Source: Tropicibacter oceani
GTDB taxonomy: Bacteria > Pseudomonadota > Alphaproteobacteria > Rhodobacterales > Rhodobacteraceae
Direction of reading: 5' to 3'
Length of the DNA stretch: 64,000 nt
Assembly: GCF_029958925.1 (NCBI RefSeq)
Contig: NZ_CP124616.1
Location: 1,488,001 to 1,552,000 of the forward strand
Under the pieces are notes generated by a model. The model had not been told where the DNA came from, did no database searches, and was given only the letters and a program-made list of their open reading frames with translations. Made by a program: the position numbers and the translations under genes. Positions within the stretch are counted from its first letter, which is position 1, and the number at the start of each line of letters is the position of its first letter. Positions 9,491 to 17,755 of the stretch are shown piece by piece.

Positions 9491-9666
9491 AACGCCGGAC
9501 ATTCTCCTGATCGTCTTGACCAGTTGGACATGGGTCATGTGTGGCAGGACGGCGACTTGGCTCATTTTGGCAGATCCAGCTTCGGCAAGGTGTGGACGAT
9601 CTCCATCGTTTCGAGGCTTTTCGCTGCATCCCGGCAGGACTGGAAGAGGTCGACAAGTGCGGTCAT
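9488..9666 (-). pseudogene. Alpha/beta-hydrolase C-terminal remnant
   Basis: A frame starting at 9666 reads MTALVDLFQSCRDAAKSLET and ends at a stop after KLDLPK. In the next frame the text continues MSQVAVLPHMTHVQLV, which resembles the AVLPxxTH segment near the C-terminus of alpha/beta hydrolases. The break between the frames indicates a frameshifted relic. With the neighbouring NTF2-like relic it marks 8.9-9.9 kb as decayed DNA next to mobile elements. Confidence 0.35.
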
Positions 9667-9947
9667 CGTCGGCAACTCTGCGAAAAAATGGATAGACGGG
9701 GCAGGCTTGCGTTGCCGATGTTTGGGCAATCTGCACGTCAAAATTCCTGCGGATCAATCGCAAGCTGTGTCTGCGACTTTCATGGATCGGCATCCGTGAG
9801 GTCCAGATCAAGCTTCTTGCGCAGGGGGGCGGGTCGGATACCGACCGTCGCAAGGCCCATGAGAAACGTCACGGACGTTGCCTCGATGTCGCGTCTTTCC
9901 GGCATGTCATTATTGAAGCCAACGGCCCCGCCGGGGTACATGGCGCA

Positions 9948-10427
9948 ATGACCAAGACGCATGCCGTTCAGGACCCGGAAGGCGAGGCCCACTGGAAAGG
10001 GTTGGCGGATCGATTGCCGAAAGAGGGCGTCGCTTCGGTGCTGGGCACCGATGCAATGTGCCGCGATCGCCTGGCGGCAGTGCGTTGGCCTGATGGGATC
10101 GCGTGCCTCAGGTGCAAGAGTCATGACTTTGGGTTCATGGAGAAGCGAAAAACTTACCACTGCAGAAAATGTAGGTATCAATTCACGGTCCTGACCAAGT
10201 CTGTCCTGCGGTCGAGCAAGCTCTCCCCTCAACTGTGGTTCGAAGCTGCAGAGGAGTACATCAAGTGGCGGGCCAGGCATGGGAAACACAACTACGGTCT
10301 GCACGCGTTCGCGGATATCCTTGGTGTGGCATACCCAACCGCCCACCGCGCTCGGAAGATCTTGGAGAGCGATCTCGGGCCTGATGGCGAGGGCTTGCTG
10401 GTCCGGTGCATCTGCAACGACACCTAG
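9948..10427 (+). CDS. Stand-alone IS1595-type zinc-ribbon/HTH protein
   Basis: 159-residue protein. Residues about 40-85 carry a zinc ribbon with two CxxC knuckles (CLRCKSHDFGF ... YHCRKCRYQFTVLTKSVL), as in the N-terminal domain of IS1595-family transposases. It is followed by an HTH-like segment (LHAFADILGVAYPTAHRARK, about residues 118-137). The IS1595 DDE catalytic domain is absent: the frame stops at 10427 and no continuation is visible in the 800 bp downstream. It may be a truncated transposase or a domesticated DNA-binding protein. Its position directly upstream of tnsA is notable because Tn7-type target selectors (TniQ/TnsD) are also zinc-binding and HTH-containing, but there is no sequence evidence that it is one. 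Confidence 0.6.
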   Translation: MTKTHAVQDPEGEAHWKGLADRLPKEGVASVLGTDAMCRDRLAAVRWPDGIACLRCKSHDFGFMEKRKTYHCRKCRYQFTVLTKSVLRSSKLSPQLWFEAAEEYIKWRARHGKHNYGLHAFADILGVAYPTAHRARKILESDLGPDGEGLLVRCICNDT

Positions 10428-11240
10428 GTGATCTTCCTGTTTTTCAACTGAAATTTGATCGCGCCGCCGCGCGAGGGCGGAACTGCATGGCAGTTCGGAC
10501 ACAAGCTTTGGCCGCTTCTCTGCGGAGCAAGATCATGACGATGGGCTGTTGAGCTTTCTATACAAAGTTGCCTCGCCCAGACGTATCGCTGCTGAATCTT
10601 TGCGCCTACCTGCGAAATGTCAGAGGCAACGCTGGCGCAAGGTCGAGCAGGGCTGCGAGCTCGGAGAGTGAAGGAGACAGGAGCGCATATCGAACATCGC
10701 GGAAGCCCGAATTTTCGCAAGTTATTGATATGTATGATAAAATTGACTCAGCGCGGGGGCTGTGCTCAATTGGTGATCGAATTGCGAGTCGCATCCGGTT
10801 GCGACGTCGTTTTCACCAAGAGCCTTTCCATACGGGTGAGAGATGATCTCACGCCCGACCGCATCGAGCAGAACAATCAGTCGTCGAAAACGGCGACATC
10901 CGCACGAAGACAGTTCTGAAGGAGCATCACGCAGGGTGCTCCGCATGCGAAAGAGAGAGGGGTCAGAAATGCTGCCTGAACCGTGAACCAAAGAACAAGG
11001 CGGTCATCATCCCGCCTGCAAGGAAAGCAGCACTACTGATCGATGTAAGACACCGATGAATTAGTCGAGCTGACATTCCTGGACAAGCCCGTAGTCGGAA
11101 AATTTCGACAGCGAAAAGCCCCCGTGCGCGGTTCGCGCAACGGCTTTGTGTCCTGCACCCATCCCTAACCGTCGCCCGGCCGGGCGAACCGTTTTCACCA
11201 AATGCGCCGATTGGTTCGGCGTGAACAGGAAAGTCATCCC
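10428..11240. other. Gene-free region upstream of tnsA
   Basis: No convincing gene in about 810 bp; open frames here have poor coding character. It holds an AT-rich stretch near 10720-10750, one copy of a repeat found again upstream of tnsC (10543-10566), and a GAATTTTCGCAAG motif at 10709. It probably contains the tnsAB promoter and possibly the left transposon end, which I could not delimit. Confidence 0.5.
10543..10566 (+). repeat. Imperfect direct repeat, copy 1 (tnsAB side)
   Basis: Shares GGGCT, TGAG, TTTCTATA and AAA in order with 23230-23254; see that entry. Lies about 675 bp before the tnsA start. Confidence 0.5.
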
Positions 11241-12029
11241 ATGCAGACCGTCATGGAAATCGCGGACAACCACCCGCACGCCCACTTGCCGCACCTCTGG
11301 GCGGCCAATATTGCGCCTCCTATGCTGGCGGATCCCGATGATCCGAACAGGCTGAGCCCCACGCGCCTGAGCAAGGCGGACATGAAGAGCAACAAGCCGA
11401 AGAGGATCTGGAAGTCTGGCAGCACTTGCCGGGTCGCCCTCGTAACGCGCCTGCATCGGCGCGCGGTTCGGCAGGAGTTCTGGTGTGCCTCCTTTGAGGA
11501 GTCGCAGGTGTTCCTCAACATTGCGGGCCATCCTGAGGTCATCAACTTCATGGAGCAGCGGACGTCTGTGCCGTTCACCGACTTGTCGGGAAATGACACC
11601 TTCACGCGCGTCGATGCCCATGTGCTGCTTCGCAATGGCGAAGAGGTACTGGTCTCGATCAAGTACGACGAAAAGGCGCGTCGCCCATCTTATCTGGCTG
11701 AAATCGCAAACACCGCTGCTCAGACGCCCTACGAGGTGGCTGATCGGTTCACGGTGACCTCGCGCTACCTGTTTCACCCGACCTACAGGGACTGCGCATT
11801 GGCGATCCACAAGGCGCGTGGCGGCTGGGACCCGGAGGCCGACGACCAAGTGCTCGAACTCGCCGGACATCTCGGCGAGCGGTTCACCTTTCAGGAAATC
11901 GTCGATGCATCCGGCCTCGGCCATCGTGGTCAGCGCGCCGTCATCCGCCTCGTGGGCGACGGCGACATCGGCAAGCACCTTCTCGATCCATTCTCTCCCG
12001 AAACCCAGCTTTGGAGTGCAGCAGCATGA
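11241..12029 (+). CDS. tnsA: TnsA-like transposon endonuclease
   Basis: 262-residue protein with Tn7 TnsA architecture: a restriction-endonuclease-like domain followed by a winged helix. Candidate catalytic residues are E86/E87 in CASFEESQVFLNI, D125 in FTRVDAHVLL and K141 in EVLVSIKYDE, matching the E-D-K order of the family; residues about 215-255 (FTFQEIVDASGLGHRGQRAV) look like the C-terminal helical domain. In Tn7 this enzyme cuts the 5' strands at the transposon ends and needs TnsB, allowing cut-and-paste movement. The ATG at 11241 is preceded by AGGAAAG at good spacing. Its stop overlaps the tnsB start (ATGA), so the two are translationally coupled. Confidence 0.85.
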   Translation: MQTVMEIADNHPHAHLPHLWAANIAPPMLADPDDPNRLSPTRLSKADMKSNKPKRIWKSGSTCRVALVTRLHRRAVRQEFWCASFEESQVFLNIAGHPEVINFMEQRTSVPFTDLSGNDTFTRVDAHVLLRNGEEVLVSIKYDEKARRPSYLAEIANTAAQTPYEVADRFTVTSRYLFHPTYRDCALAIHKARGGWDPEADDQVLELAGHLGERFTFQEIVDASGLGHRGQRAVIRLVGDGDIGKHLLDPFSPETQLWSAAA

Positions 12030-14236
12030 GCTATTTTCAGAACCTCAACCCCAATGATCGCGTGACCTTCGAGGGTCGCGAAGTGTCGAACATCGAAGTC
12101 GTCATCGACAAGCATTCGAAGGAGATCACGCACTACCGTCTGTCGATCCCCTCGCCCGAGGGTACTATCGACATTCGCATGTTCACTCCTGAGGAAATCC
12201 GCCACCTGGTCGATGCTGAAACCATGGAAGTCGAGCGGGGGTATTACAACCCTGCACGGGTCCGCGACCGCGAACTCTACGGCTCCCGTGAAGTAAACGG
12301 CTCCTCTGCCCAACAGCGGGAGCGGATTGATCTGGTCATGCAGCAGTGCCGCCTGATGGAGCGCTATTACGCCTTGGGCATGAAGCTGACCAAAGATGGC
12401 GTCGCCCAGTTCCGGTCCGAGATGATTAGTGATTACGAGACCTATCAGGCGCGCAAGAAGTACGGCACGCTGAAGGCCAACCAGGCCCAGCTCCTGAAGC
12501 GTCTGCCCTCGAACAGCAACCTGCTGGAAAAGTTCCGGAAGTATCGCCGTGTGAACGGAAACCCGAAGGCATTCTTGCCGGTGAAATCGGACCCTATCGA
12601 TCTGGATCTGCAGGCCAGCGAAGACTTCTGCTTCGTGATGGAGCGCTTGGGACGCTACGCCTCGGCCGCGCCGATTTCCAAGAACGAGGTCATCGATGAT
12701 CTGATCGGGGACATGAAGAAGGAGAACGCCTACCGTGCCTCAATTGGCAAGACCCGGATGACGATCCTGTCCCAGCGCCAGTACGAGCGCTGGATCGACA
12801 AGTATCTGGATCCGTTCGAAGTGACCATGCAGCGCGAGGGCCTGGCTGCTGCCTTAAAGAAATTCGGTTCGGTGGAACCCGGCAGGAAAGCTACCTCCAT
12901 CGGTCAGATCGTCATCTTCGATGCCTGGCAGGCGCATATGAAAGTGCGCAACTGCACTCGGGAAGAATACAACATGATGACCGAGGAGCAGCGGAAGGCG
13001 GTCAAGTTGGTAAGCCCGTGGATCACCTCGGCAGAGGACCTGGCAACCCGCGGAATCGTCGGTGTCACCTTCAGCCAGACACCGAACCAGGAAGCGTCCT
13101 TGGAATGCCTGCGCATGATCTACCGGGACAAGACCCATCTTTTCCGGAATGCAGGCATCAAGGATTCCGACTACAACATGATCTGTTACATGCGGGAAGC
13201 GAGCAACGACAACGGCCGAGAATATGGTGCGGACCCGTTCGGTGGAGCCCTGTTCTCGACCGCGGTGCGGCTGCTCGGAAGTACCCAGATGAACGGCGCG
13301 GCAGGAGTTTCCAAGCTCCGTGGGGCAATGGAGCGGTTCTTCTGGACCTGTGACCTGAAGTGGGCGCGGTTTCTGCCAGGTTACACTGCCGAGAACCCGC
13401 AAGCCCGAAACGACCGCAAGTACCTTTCGGAAGCTTGCATTTGCTGGGATGAATTCCAGACGCTATTCCTGCTGTTTATCGCCGAGTATCACAAGACGCC
13501 GCATCGCGGTCTCAACGGACGTACCCCGGCGGCAGTCTGGAAAGAGCTGTCCGCAGGTGCCGAGTACGATCCGACGCAGATGCCGTCCCCGGCGCAGTTC
13601 CGGCAGGCCTGCGGATTCCATACCTCTGCAACCGTCAGCGAGGAGGGCATCAAGTACGCCGGAGTTGTTTATTCCAACAAGTTCATTCGCCAGCAGCGCA
13701 TGGAGCGCATGGTCGATCGTATTGCTGCGCCGGGTGACCGTATCGAGATCATGGTGGATCCACACGATCTTGGATCGATCTCAGTGGTGGCGAACGGCGA
13801 TCTGATCAGCGTTAAAGCCATCACCGAGGGGGTAGGCGGCAAGTCCTTGCGCGAATGGCAGGCCGAGCGCCAGCTTGAGCGTATGAAGCGCGACGCCGAG
13901 AACCTTGAGCAGGACGATGCGCGCCGGGAAGCCCGGGCTCTCTGGCAGTCGCTCTCGCAATCCATCATGCGCGCATCCGACATCGGGATTTTCGGCTACA
14001 CTCAGGCAGAAGTCGACCGCGCCAAGAAGGAGGCCGAGTACGGCAAGGGGCAGTTCGATAAGCCCTTCGTCGGCCGGGACGAGTACGTGGATCCGCTGAC
14101 CGAAGGCGGCTACGAGACCGCCGAGCCACAGGTCGATGACGATGTGGTCGACCCGGATACGGTCGACGATGAGCCTAAGACCGACATGGACAGGCTCCGG
14201 TCCAAATCCCGCAACCGGAAGTCCAAAAAGAAGTGA
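12026..14236 (+). CDS. tnsB: TnsB-like DDE transposase
   Basis: 736-residue DDE recombinase of the Mu/Tn7 (TnsB/TniA) group. The catalytic triad can be placed at D299 (IVIFDAWQ), D395 (SNDNGREYG) and E436 (RGAMERFFWTCD), the last within the typical rG-x-ERFF ... LPGYT context. A Mu-type C-terminal beta-barrel follows (YAGVVYSNKFI, then GDRIEIMVDPHDLGSISV), and the last 100 residues are charged, ending in a lysine/arginine-rich tail that may contact TnsC. The N-terminal 250 residues should bind the transposon ends. The ATG overlaps the tnsA stop. A strong terminator follows, so tnsC is not in the same transcript, unlike standard Tn7 operons. Confidence 0.88.
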   Translation: MSYFQNLNPNDRVTFEGREVSNIEVVIDKHSKEITHYRLSIPSPEGTIDIRMFTPEEIRHLVDAETMEVERGYYNPARVRDRELYGSREVNGSSAQQRERIDLVMQQCRLMERYYALGMKLTKDGVAQFRSEMISDYETYQARKKYGTLKANQAQLLKRLPSNSNLLEKFRKYRRVNGNPKAFLPVKSDPIDLDLQASEDFCFVMERLGRYASAAPISKNEVIDDLIGDMKKENAYRASIGKTRMTILSQRQYERWIDKYLDPFEVTMQREGLAAALKKFGSVEPGRKATSIGQIVIFDAWQAHMKVRNCTREEYNMMTEEQRKAVKLVSPWITSAEDLATRGIVGVTFSQTPNQEASLECLRMIYRDKTHLFRNAGIKDSDYNMICYMREASNDNGREYGADPFGGALFSTAVRLLGSTQMNGAAGVSKLRGAMERFFWTCDLKWARFLPGYTAENPQARNDRKYLSEACICWDEFQTLFLLFIAEYHKTPHRGLNGRTPAAVWKELSAGAEYDPTQMPSPAQFRQACGFHTSATVSEEGIKYAGVVYSNKFIRQQRMERMVDRIAAPGDRIEIMVDPHDLGSISVVANGDLISVKAITEGVGGKSLREWQAERQLERMKRDAENLEQDDARREARALWQSLSQSIMRASDIGIFGYTQAEVDRAKKEAEYGKGQFDKPFVGRDEYVDPLTEGGYETAEPQVDDDVVDPDTVDDEPKTDMDRLRSKSRNRKSKKK

Positions 14237-14243
14237 TCACATT

Positions 14244-14276
14244 CGCCGCGGCACCAGGTGCCGCGGCGTTTTCTTT
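14244..14276 (+). terminator. Rho-independent terminator after tnsB
   Basis: Perfect 11-bp stem (CGCCGCGGCAC, 14244-14254, pairing with 14258-14268), 3-nt loop, then TTTTCTTTT. It begins 8 bp after the tnsB stop. Confidence 0.85.
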
Positions 14277-14337
14277 TGGATTGAACGGTCATGGCGGCCT
14301 TCAGGGGGCTGAGGAAAACAGGGCGGCGCCCGTCAAA

Positions 14338-14679
14338 CTATTCAGTATCCCTCTGACCTTTGCGGTTCTTCAACTTGATCGTCATCGACCATTTTTGCTC
14401 AGGATCGACATGCTTTGGCTTCCGTATGGTTATCGTGTCGGTCTGGCTTCTGATGTGCCTGGCGATGTGGGCGTTCTCGCGTTGAAGGTCTGCAGCAGAT
14501 ATTTCCCCGCGTGCCAACCGTTCCTCGTCGTGAGCACGCGCCGCGGCTTTTTGCTTTGCACGTTCTTCCCAGGAAAATGTCACGGCGCGCCTCGCTGATC
14601 GGATGAGTTTGGCAAGCGGTTCCGCTGCCTGCGGGCGGGAACAGGGCAGGAACCTGGTCTGAGTGTGATCCACACGCAT
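14338..14679 (-). CDS. Hypothetical small basic protein
   Basis: 113-residue protein with a long charged helical stretch (SWEERAKQKAAARAHDEERL, then QRENAHIARHIR) and a basic C-terminus; possibly nucleic-acid-associated, but no family is recognised. Composition is convincingly coding from about residue 25 on. No good ribosome-binding site precedes the ATG at 14679, so an internal start is possible. It is convergent with tnsB across the terminator. Confidence 0.5.
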   Translation of the reverse strand: MRVDHTQTRFLPCSRPQAAEPLAKLIRSARRAVTFSWEERAKQKAAARAHDEERLARGEISAADLQRENAHIARHIRSQTDTITIRKPKHVDPEQKWSMTIKLKNRKGQRDTE

Positions 14680-14995
14680 GGGTATGACAAGAGCGCTGAC
14701 ATTCTGTTTGCGGTCATGGGGGATCCCGATCGGCGCATGTACAATAGGTTTTTCGTTATCGGTTTACCTTCGCTCCGTTCGACACGTGAAGCTGGATCCT
14801 GAGCGCCTGCGCCGTTTCATAGAGAGCGCGCCGATAGACCGCCTGAATTCGGAAAGGTTTGACGAGCCAGAAACCCCACCGGAGGATGACGCAGGTGAAG
14901 TCGCAGATGAACGAAGGGATGATACGCTCCGCACCCTGTAGGAAACCGAATGTAGGCGGGCCACGCAAGGAGTACGGCCCGCTTCAAGTGATTGG
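14680..14995. other. Gap without a supported gene
   Basis: A plus-strand frame (to 14941) has an acidic, coding-like C-terminal half, and minus-strand frames overlap it. None has a ribosome-binding site or recognisable domain, so no gene is called. Confidence 0.4.
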
Positions 14996-16882
14996 TCATG
15001 GATCCTCGCACGCCGGCGGGGGTGGCAGGAAATGTGCCAGGCGCTGCCCGGTCAGGACGCCGGTTTCTGCAAGCGCCTGTGCCATTTCGGTCAGGCGCGA
15101 GATTTGCGGTTCGAGCAGCTGGCGGGCAGTCTCGCCGGCCTCGGAGATCATTTCGGCGACTTCCGGGAGATTGCCGTTCATCACCTCGCGCAGCAGGTTG
15201 CCTGTGTTGTGGGCGCCGAGCCAGATCGGTCCGAGCTGGCCTAAGCCGTAGGCGCCGATCTGGTTTGCCGCCGACATCATGGCATTGCCAAGATCGGAGT
15301 CGATCTCGCCTCCTGATCCGCTCGACGGTGCGCCCAAGACCAGGATTTCCGCCATGCGACCTGCAAGCATGATTGCCCGGTCACGCTGCAACATGAATGC
15401 TGTATGCAGGCCGCCGTATCCGCAGACGTGGCAGAAACCTCCGGTCCCCGTGAGGCGCAAGAAGTTCACGGTCAGTTCCGGGTAAGAACTTGCCACCAAT
15501 GCATGTCCGCATTCATGGACGGCCATGCGCCACAACATGTCCGGGTTCACGTGCCGGAGATCGCCATTCAACGCGCCTATGACGTCGCTCGTGGTAATTG
15601 CACGATTATGCCTTCGCGCGGCGGCGCGGGCCCTGCGCAGGGCCGCGGCACAGTCGGCACCGGTCTGGCCAAGCGCATGCACGGAACAGGCTTCGGTATC
15701 GATCTCGCCGTCTTCCGCCTTGAGGTGCTGCTGAAGGATGATGGCGAGCTCCTCCCGGGTCGGCAATGGGATGTGGATGACCTCGTCGAAACGACCCGAG
15801 CGCCAGATGACGGCCGGAATCTTCTCAAGGTCATTCGCCGTGCCAACGATTACGACGCCCTCCCGGCCCTTGATACCATCGAGGTGCTCGATGAGGCTCT
15901 TGACCACCTTGTCGTCATAGCTGGAATTGTGACCTGAGGCTGAAGCCCGGAATGCATCCATCTCGTCGATCAACATGAGGCAGGGGGCACGCTGGATCGC
16001 CTTCTCGAAATCTCGGGCCATGTCTCTTTGCATGTCACCCAAGTGACCTTTGCTCTGCCATTTCGAATAGGAGACCGGCATGAAGGATATCCCGAGAGAG
16101 TGCGCCATGGCACGTGCGAGCTCGGTTTTCCCGGTGCCCGGGGCGCCAATCAGAAGCATACCTCTCGGTACATCTTCCCAACTGATCTTCCCTTCGGAAT
16201 GAAGCCGCAGTGCCGAAAGCATGTCCTGCGCAGCTTGTATTGCTCCGCCGTATCCAACGAGGCGCTCCAAAGGGGCGACAGGTTTGGCAACTGCCGGAAC
16301 GTCTACTTCAAGTTTCTCATCTTCGTGACTGAGTTGCGCGAGCAGATGCTGGATCGCGCCGTTGTAGTCGGCGGCGCAAGTGGCGCAGACGACGTCACGG
16401 GAGGTCAGCTGGTGGCAGCCTTCCGAAGACGGCAGGAGAGCCAGCGCTGCAGAGGAAATCTCGGGTGGCGTCCCGGGAAATGCGATCGCTAGAAGGATCG
16501 CGATGACCTCGGCGTCGATCGGCCGAAGAGTTATGACCTCACAGGGCACGGGAGGGAAGGGGGCGTCGTCATCCGCGTCTTCAGCTCCCATATCATCCAG
16601 GAAGATTATGCGCTCACCGATGGAGATCAACGCCGCGATTTCTTCGATGTCCGGTTCGTAAAGCCCTTTGCGACGCAGGCCACGGTAATGCACCGCCTTG
16701 CCCTTGTCTCCAGAGCGGAAGCCGCCTTGCATGAGGTAAAGGTCCTTCGGACAGATCACGGAGAGGGCCGTCGCAATATCCTTGGTGGAGAGCCGAGAAC
16801 GTATCACGGTCACGGCACGCGGACGGAACATGTTGGCGGACAGGGCCTCCACCTCGCGGCAGATCATCAGGGTGGCCAACAT
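14996..16882 (-). CDS. Soluble AAA+ ATPase/M41 zinc metalloprotease (FtsH-like)
   Basis: 628 residues from the first ATG after an in-frame TAG. The AAA+ module has Walker A GAPGTGKT (residues 247-254), Walker B LMLIDEMDA (about 303-310) and arginine fingers in WRSGRFDEV. The peptidase M41 domain has HECGH (456-460) and a downstream SGGEIDSDLGNA segment that can supply the third zinc ligand. Unlike FtsH there are no N-terminal transmembrane helices; instead there are about 200 residues of unrecognised, possibly degenerate ATPase-like sequence. Predicted cytosolic ATP-dependent protease. No Shine-Dalgarno precedes 16882, whereas the sORF just upstream (16901-17062), in the same frame, has one. 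The gene is therefore probably N-terminally interrupted. It sits opposite in orientation between tnsB and tnsC. Confidence 0.8.
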   Translation of the reverse strand: MLATLMICREVEALSANMFRPRAVTVIRSRLSTKDIATALSVICPKDLYLMQGGFRSGDKGKAVHYRGLRRKGLYEPDIEEIAALISIGERIIFLDDMGAEDADDDAPFPPVPCEVITLRPIDAEVIAILLAIAFPGTPPEISSAALALLPSSEGCHQLTSRDVVCATCAADYNGAIQHLLAQLSHEDEKLEVDVPAVAKPVAPLERLVGYGGAIQAAQDMLSALRLHSEGKISWEDVPRGMLLIGAPGTGKTELARAMAHSLGISFMPVSYSKWQSKGHLGDMQRDMARDFEKAIQRAPCLMLIDEMDAFRASASGHNSSYDDKVVKSLIEHLDGIKGREGVVIVGTANDLEKIPAVIWRSGRFDEVIHIPLPTREELAIILQQHLKAEDGEIDTEACSVHALGQTGADCAAALRRARAAARRHNRAITTSDVIGALNGDLRHVNPDMLWRMAVHECGHALVASSYPELTVNFLRLTGTGGFCHVCGYGGLHTAFMLQRDRAIMLAGRMAEILVLGAPSSGSGGEIDSDLGNAMMSAANQIGAYGLGQLGPIWLGAHNTGNLLREVMNGNLPEVAEMISEAGETARQLLEPQISRLTEMAQALAETGVLTGQRLAHFLPPPPACEDP

Positions 16883-16900
16883 CGGGCCGAGCTTGAGGCT

Positions 16901-17062
16901 CTAGGACTGAAGAGCCGCGAAGTCTTCGGCGCATGTCCCGGTCAGCGCCAGCACGGCTGCTGGTTCCTTGTCGTCGGGCGGGGTTCCCCCATCGGCATTG
17001 TAGGCCCGGATGAGATCGAACGCGTTCGGCATCCAGGTCGAATTCGTCTGATGTTCCGGCAT
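16901..17062 (-). CDS. 53-codon ORF, probable severed 5' end of the AAA+/M41 gene
   Basis: Starts with ATG at 17062, 7 nt after AAGGAA, and reads 53 codons (MPEHQTNSTWMPNAFDLIRA ... AEDFAALQS) to TAG at 16901-16903. The AAA+/M41 frame continues in the same phase, with only six codons between the TAG and the next ATG at 16882. Simplest view: one 688-codon gene with a nonsense mutation. Alternatives are a genuine short leader peptide coupled to the downstream start, or stop-codon read-through. No domain is recognised in the 53 residues. Confidence 0.55.
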   Translation of the reverse strand: MPEHQTNSTWMPNAFDLIRAYNADGGTPPDDKEPAAVLALTGTCAEDFAALQS

Positions 17063-17195
17063 GGTCAGGTTCCTTTTGGCAAAGGGCCATCGTTCACGGA
17101 TTTGCCGTGTTTCAAGGGCGCGGTGATTTCGAAAGCTCGAGGCGTGGATGACTGAGCCATCCACCCTTGGAACATAGCATGAACATTTGTTTCCC

Positions 17196-17323
17196 GGAAG
17201 TCCTGTTCTTAGGTGGATTTCCTGTAAGTCGTTGCCTGGTTTGCGAATTTCCTGCGCGTGCGAGTATTCGCACCCTGAAAATGGGACTTTTTCGCAAGGC
17301 ATCCTTTGAGCCGGATTTCCTGT
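17196..17323 (+). repeat. Cluster of TTTCCTG direct repeats
   Basis: GGATTTCCTGT occurs at 17215-17225 and 17313-17323, GAATTTCCTGC at 17245-17255, and a weaker GGAAGTCCTGT at 17196-17206. They lie 130-260 bp upstream of the Shine-Dalgarno-supported start at 17062 on the minus strand, so they may be operator or transposase-binding sites. Confidence 0.45.
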
Positions 17324-17544
17324 GTTTCCCGGGAGCTGGGCGCAGGTCCGAGGGAGGGGCAGAGGTGGTTTTTTTCGCAAGGGAGGCTTCACAGCCTGAA
17401 AGCCGGCCTCTTGCACTCACCTTGGACGCGCCGCGAGTACCCGTTTCGGGGCACCTGCGGCGCCGTTTTCAAGTTCGACCGGCGATGCTCGGAGGCGAAT
17501 TACAAGCCCCTGACGGCGGTCTCATGCAATAACCGATTCGGTGG

Positions 17545-17605
17545 TGCGGTCCGCAGAATTGCCCCTGGAGGTCGTGGAGACGAGTGGACCTCAACTCGGA
17601 CCGCA
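17545..17605. repeat. Long nested inverted repeat
   Basis: Outer arms TGCGGTCCG (17545-17553) and CGGACCGCA (17597-17605) are a perfect 9-bp pair. Inner arms GAGGTC (17568-17573) and GACCTC (17587-17592) form a second stem with a 13-nt loop. No T-run follows, so it is not a standard terminator; it could be a structured RNA or a protein-binding site. Confidence 0.5.
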
Positions 17606-17755
17606 ATAGACGGCAGAACGCGCGTTACGCCTTTCGTTGCGCGATCCACGGATGTCGGTAATGCGCAGGAAGCCGACCACTGGCAAACGTCGGGCCACTT
17701 CACCAAGCCAACCTATCCTCAACTGCAATAACTGCTGAAATACTCTGCCTCGAGA

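Larger units (their letters stand above)
17063..17755. other. Gene-free region with repeats and a stem-loop
   Basis: About 690 bp without a supported gene, between the upstream end of the protease gene (minus strand) and the end of the exported-protein operon. Contains the TTTCCTG repeat cluster and the long inverted repeat listed separately, plus two TTTTTCGCAAGG motifs (near 17289 and 17371). Confidence 0.5.

Noticed and set aside
10551-10570. Resemblance of the TTTCTATACAAAGTTG stretch to lambda-type/engineered att core sites.
   Set aside because: The match is short and AT-rich, no integrase gene or matched att arms are present, and a related sequence recurs upstream of tnsC. Treated as a native repeat.
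11061-11978. Long minus-strand open frame opposite tnsA.
   Set aside because: It is antisense to a gene with clear TnsA motifs and has no recognisable domain or ribosome-binding site.
14678-14941. Plus-strand 87-codon frame with an acidic tail.
   Set aside because: Only its second half looks protein-like; there is no ribosome-binding site or homologous motif, so no gene is called.
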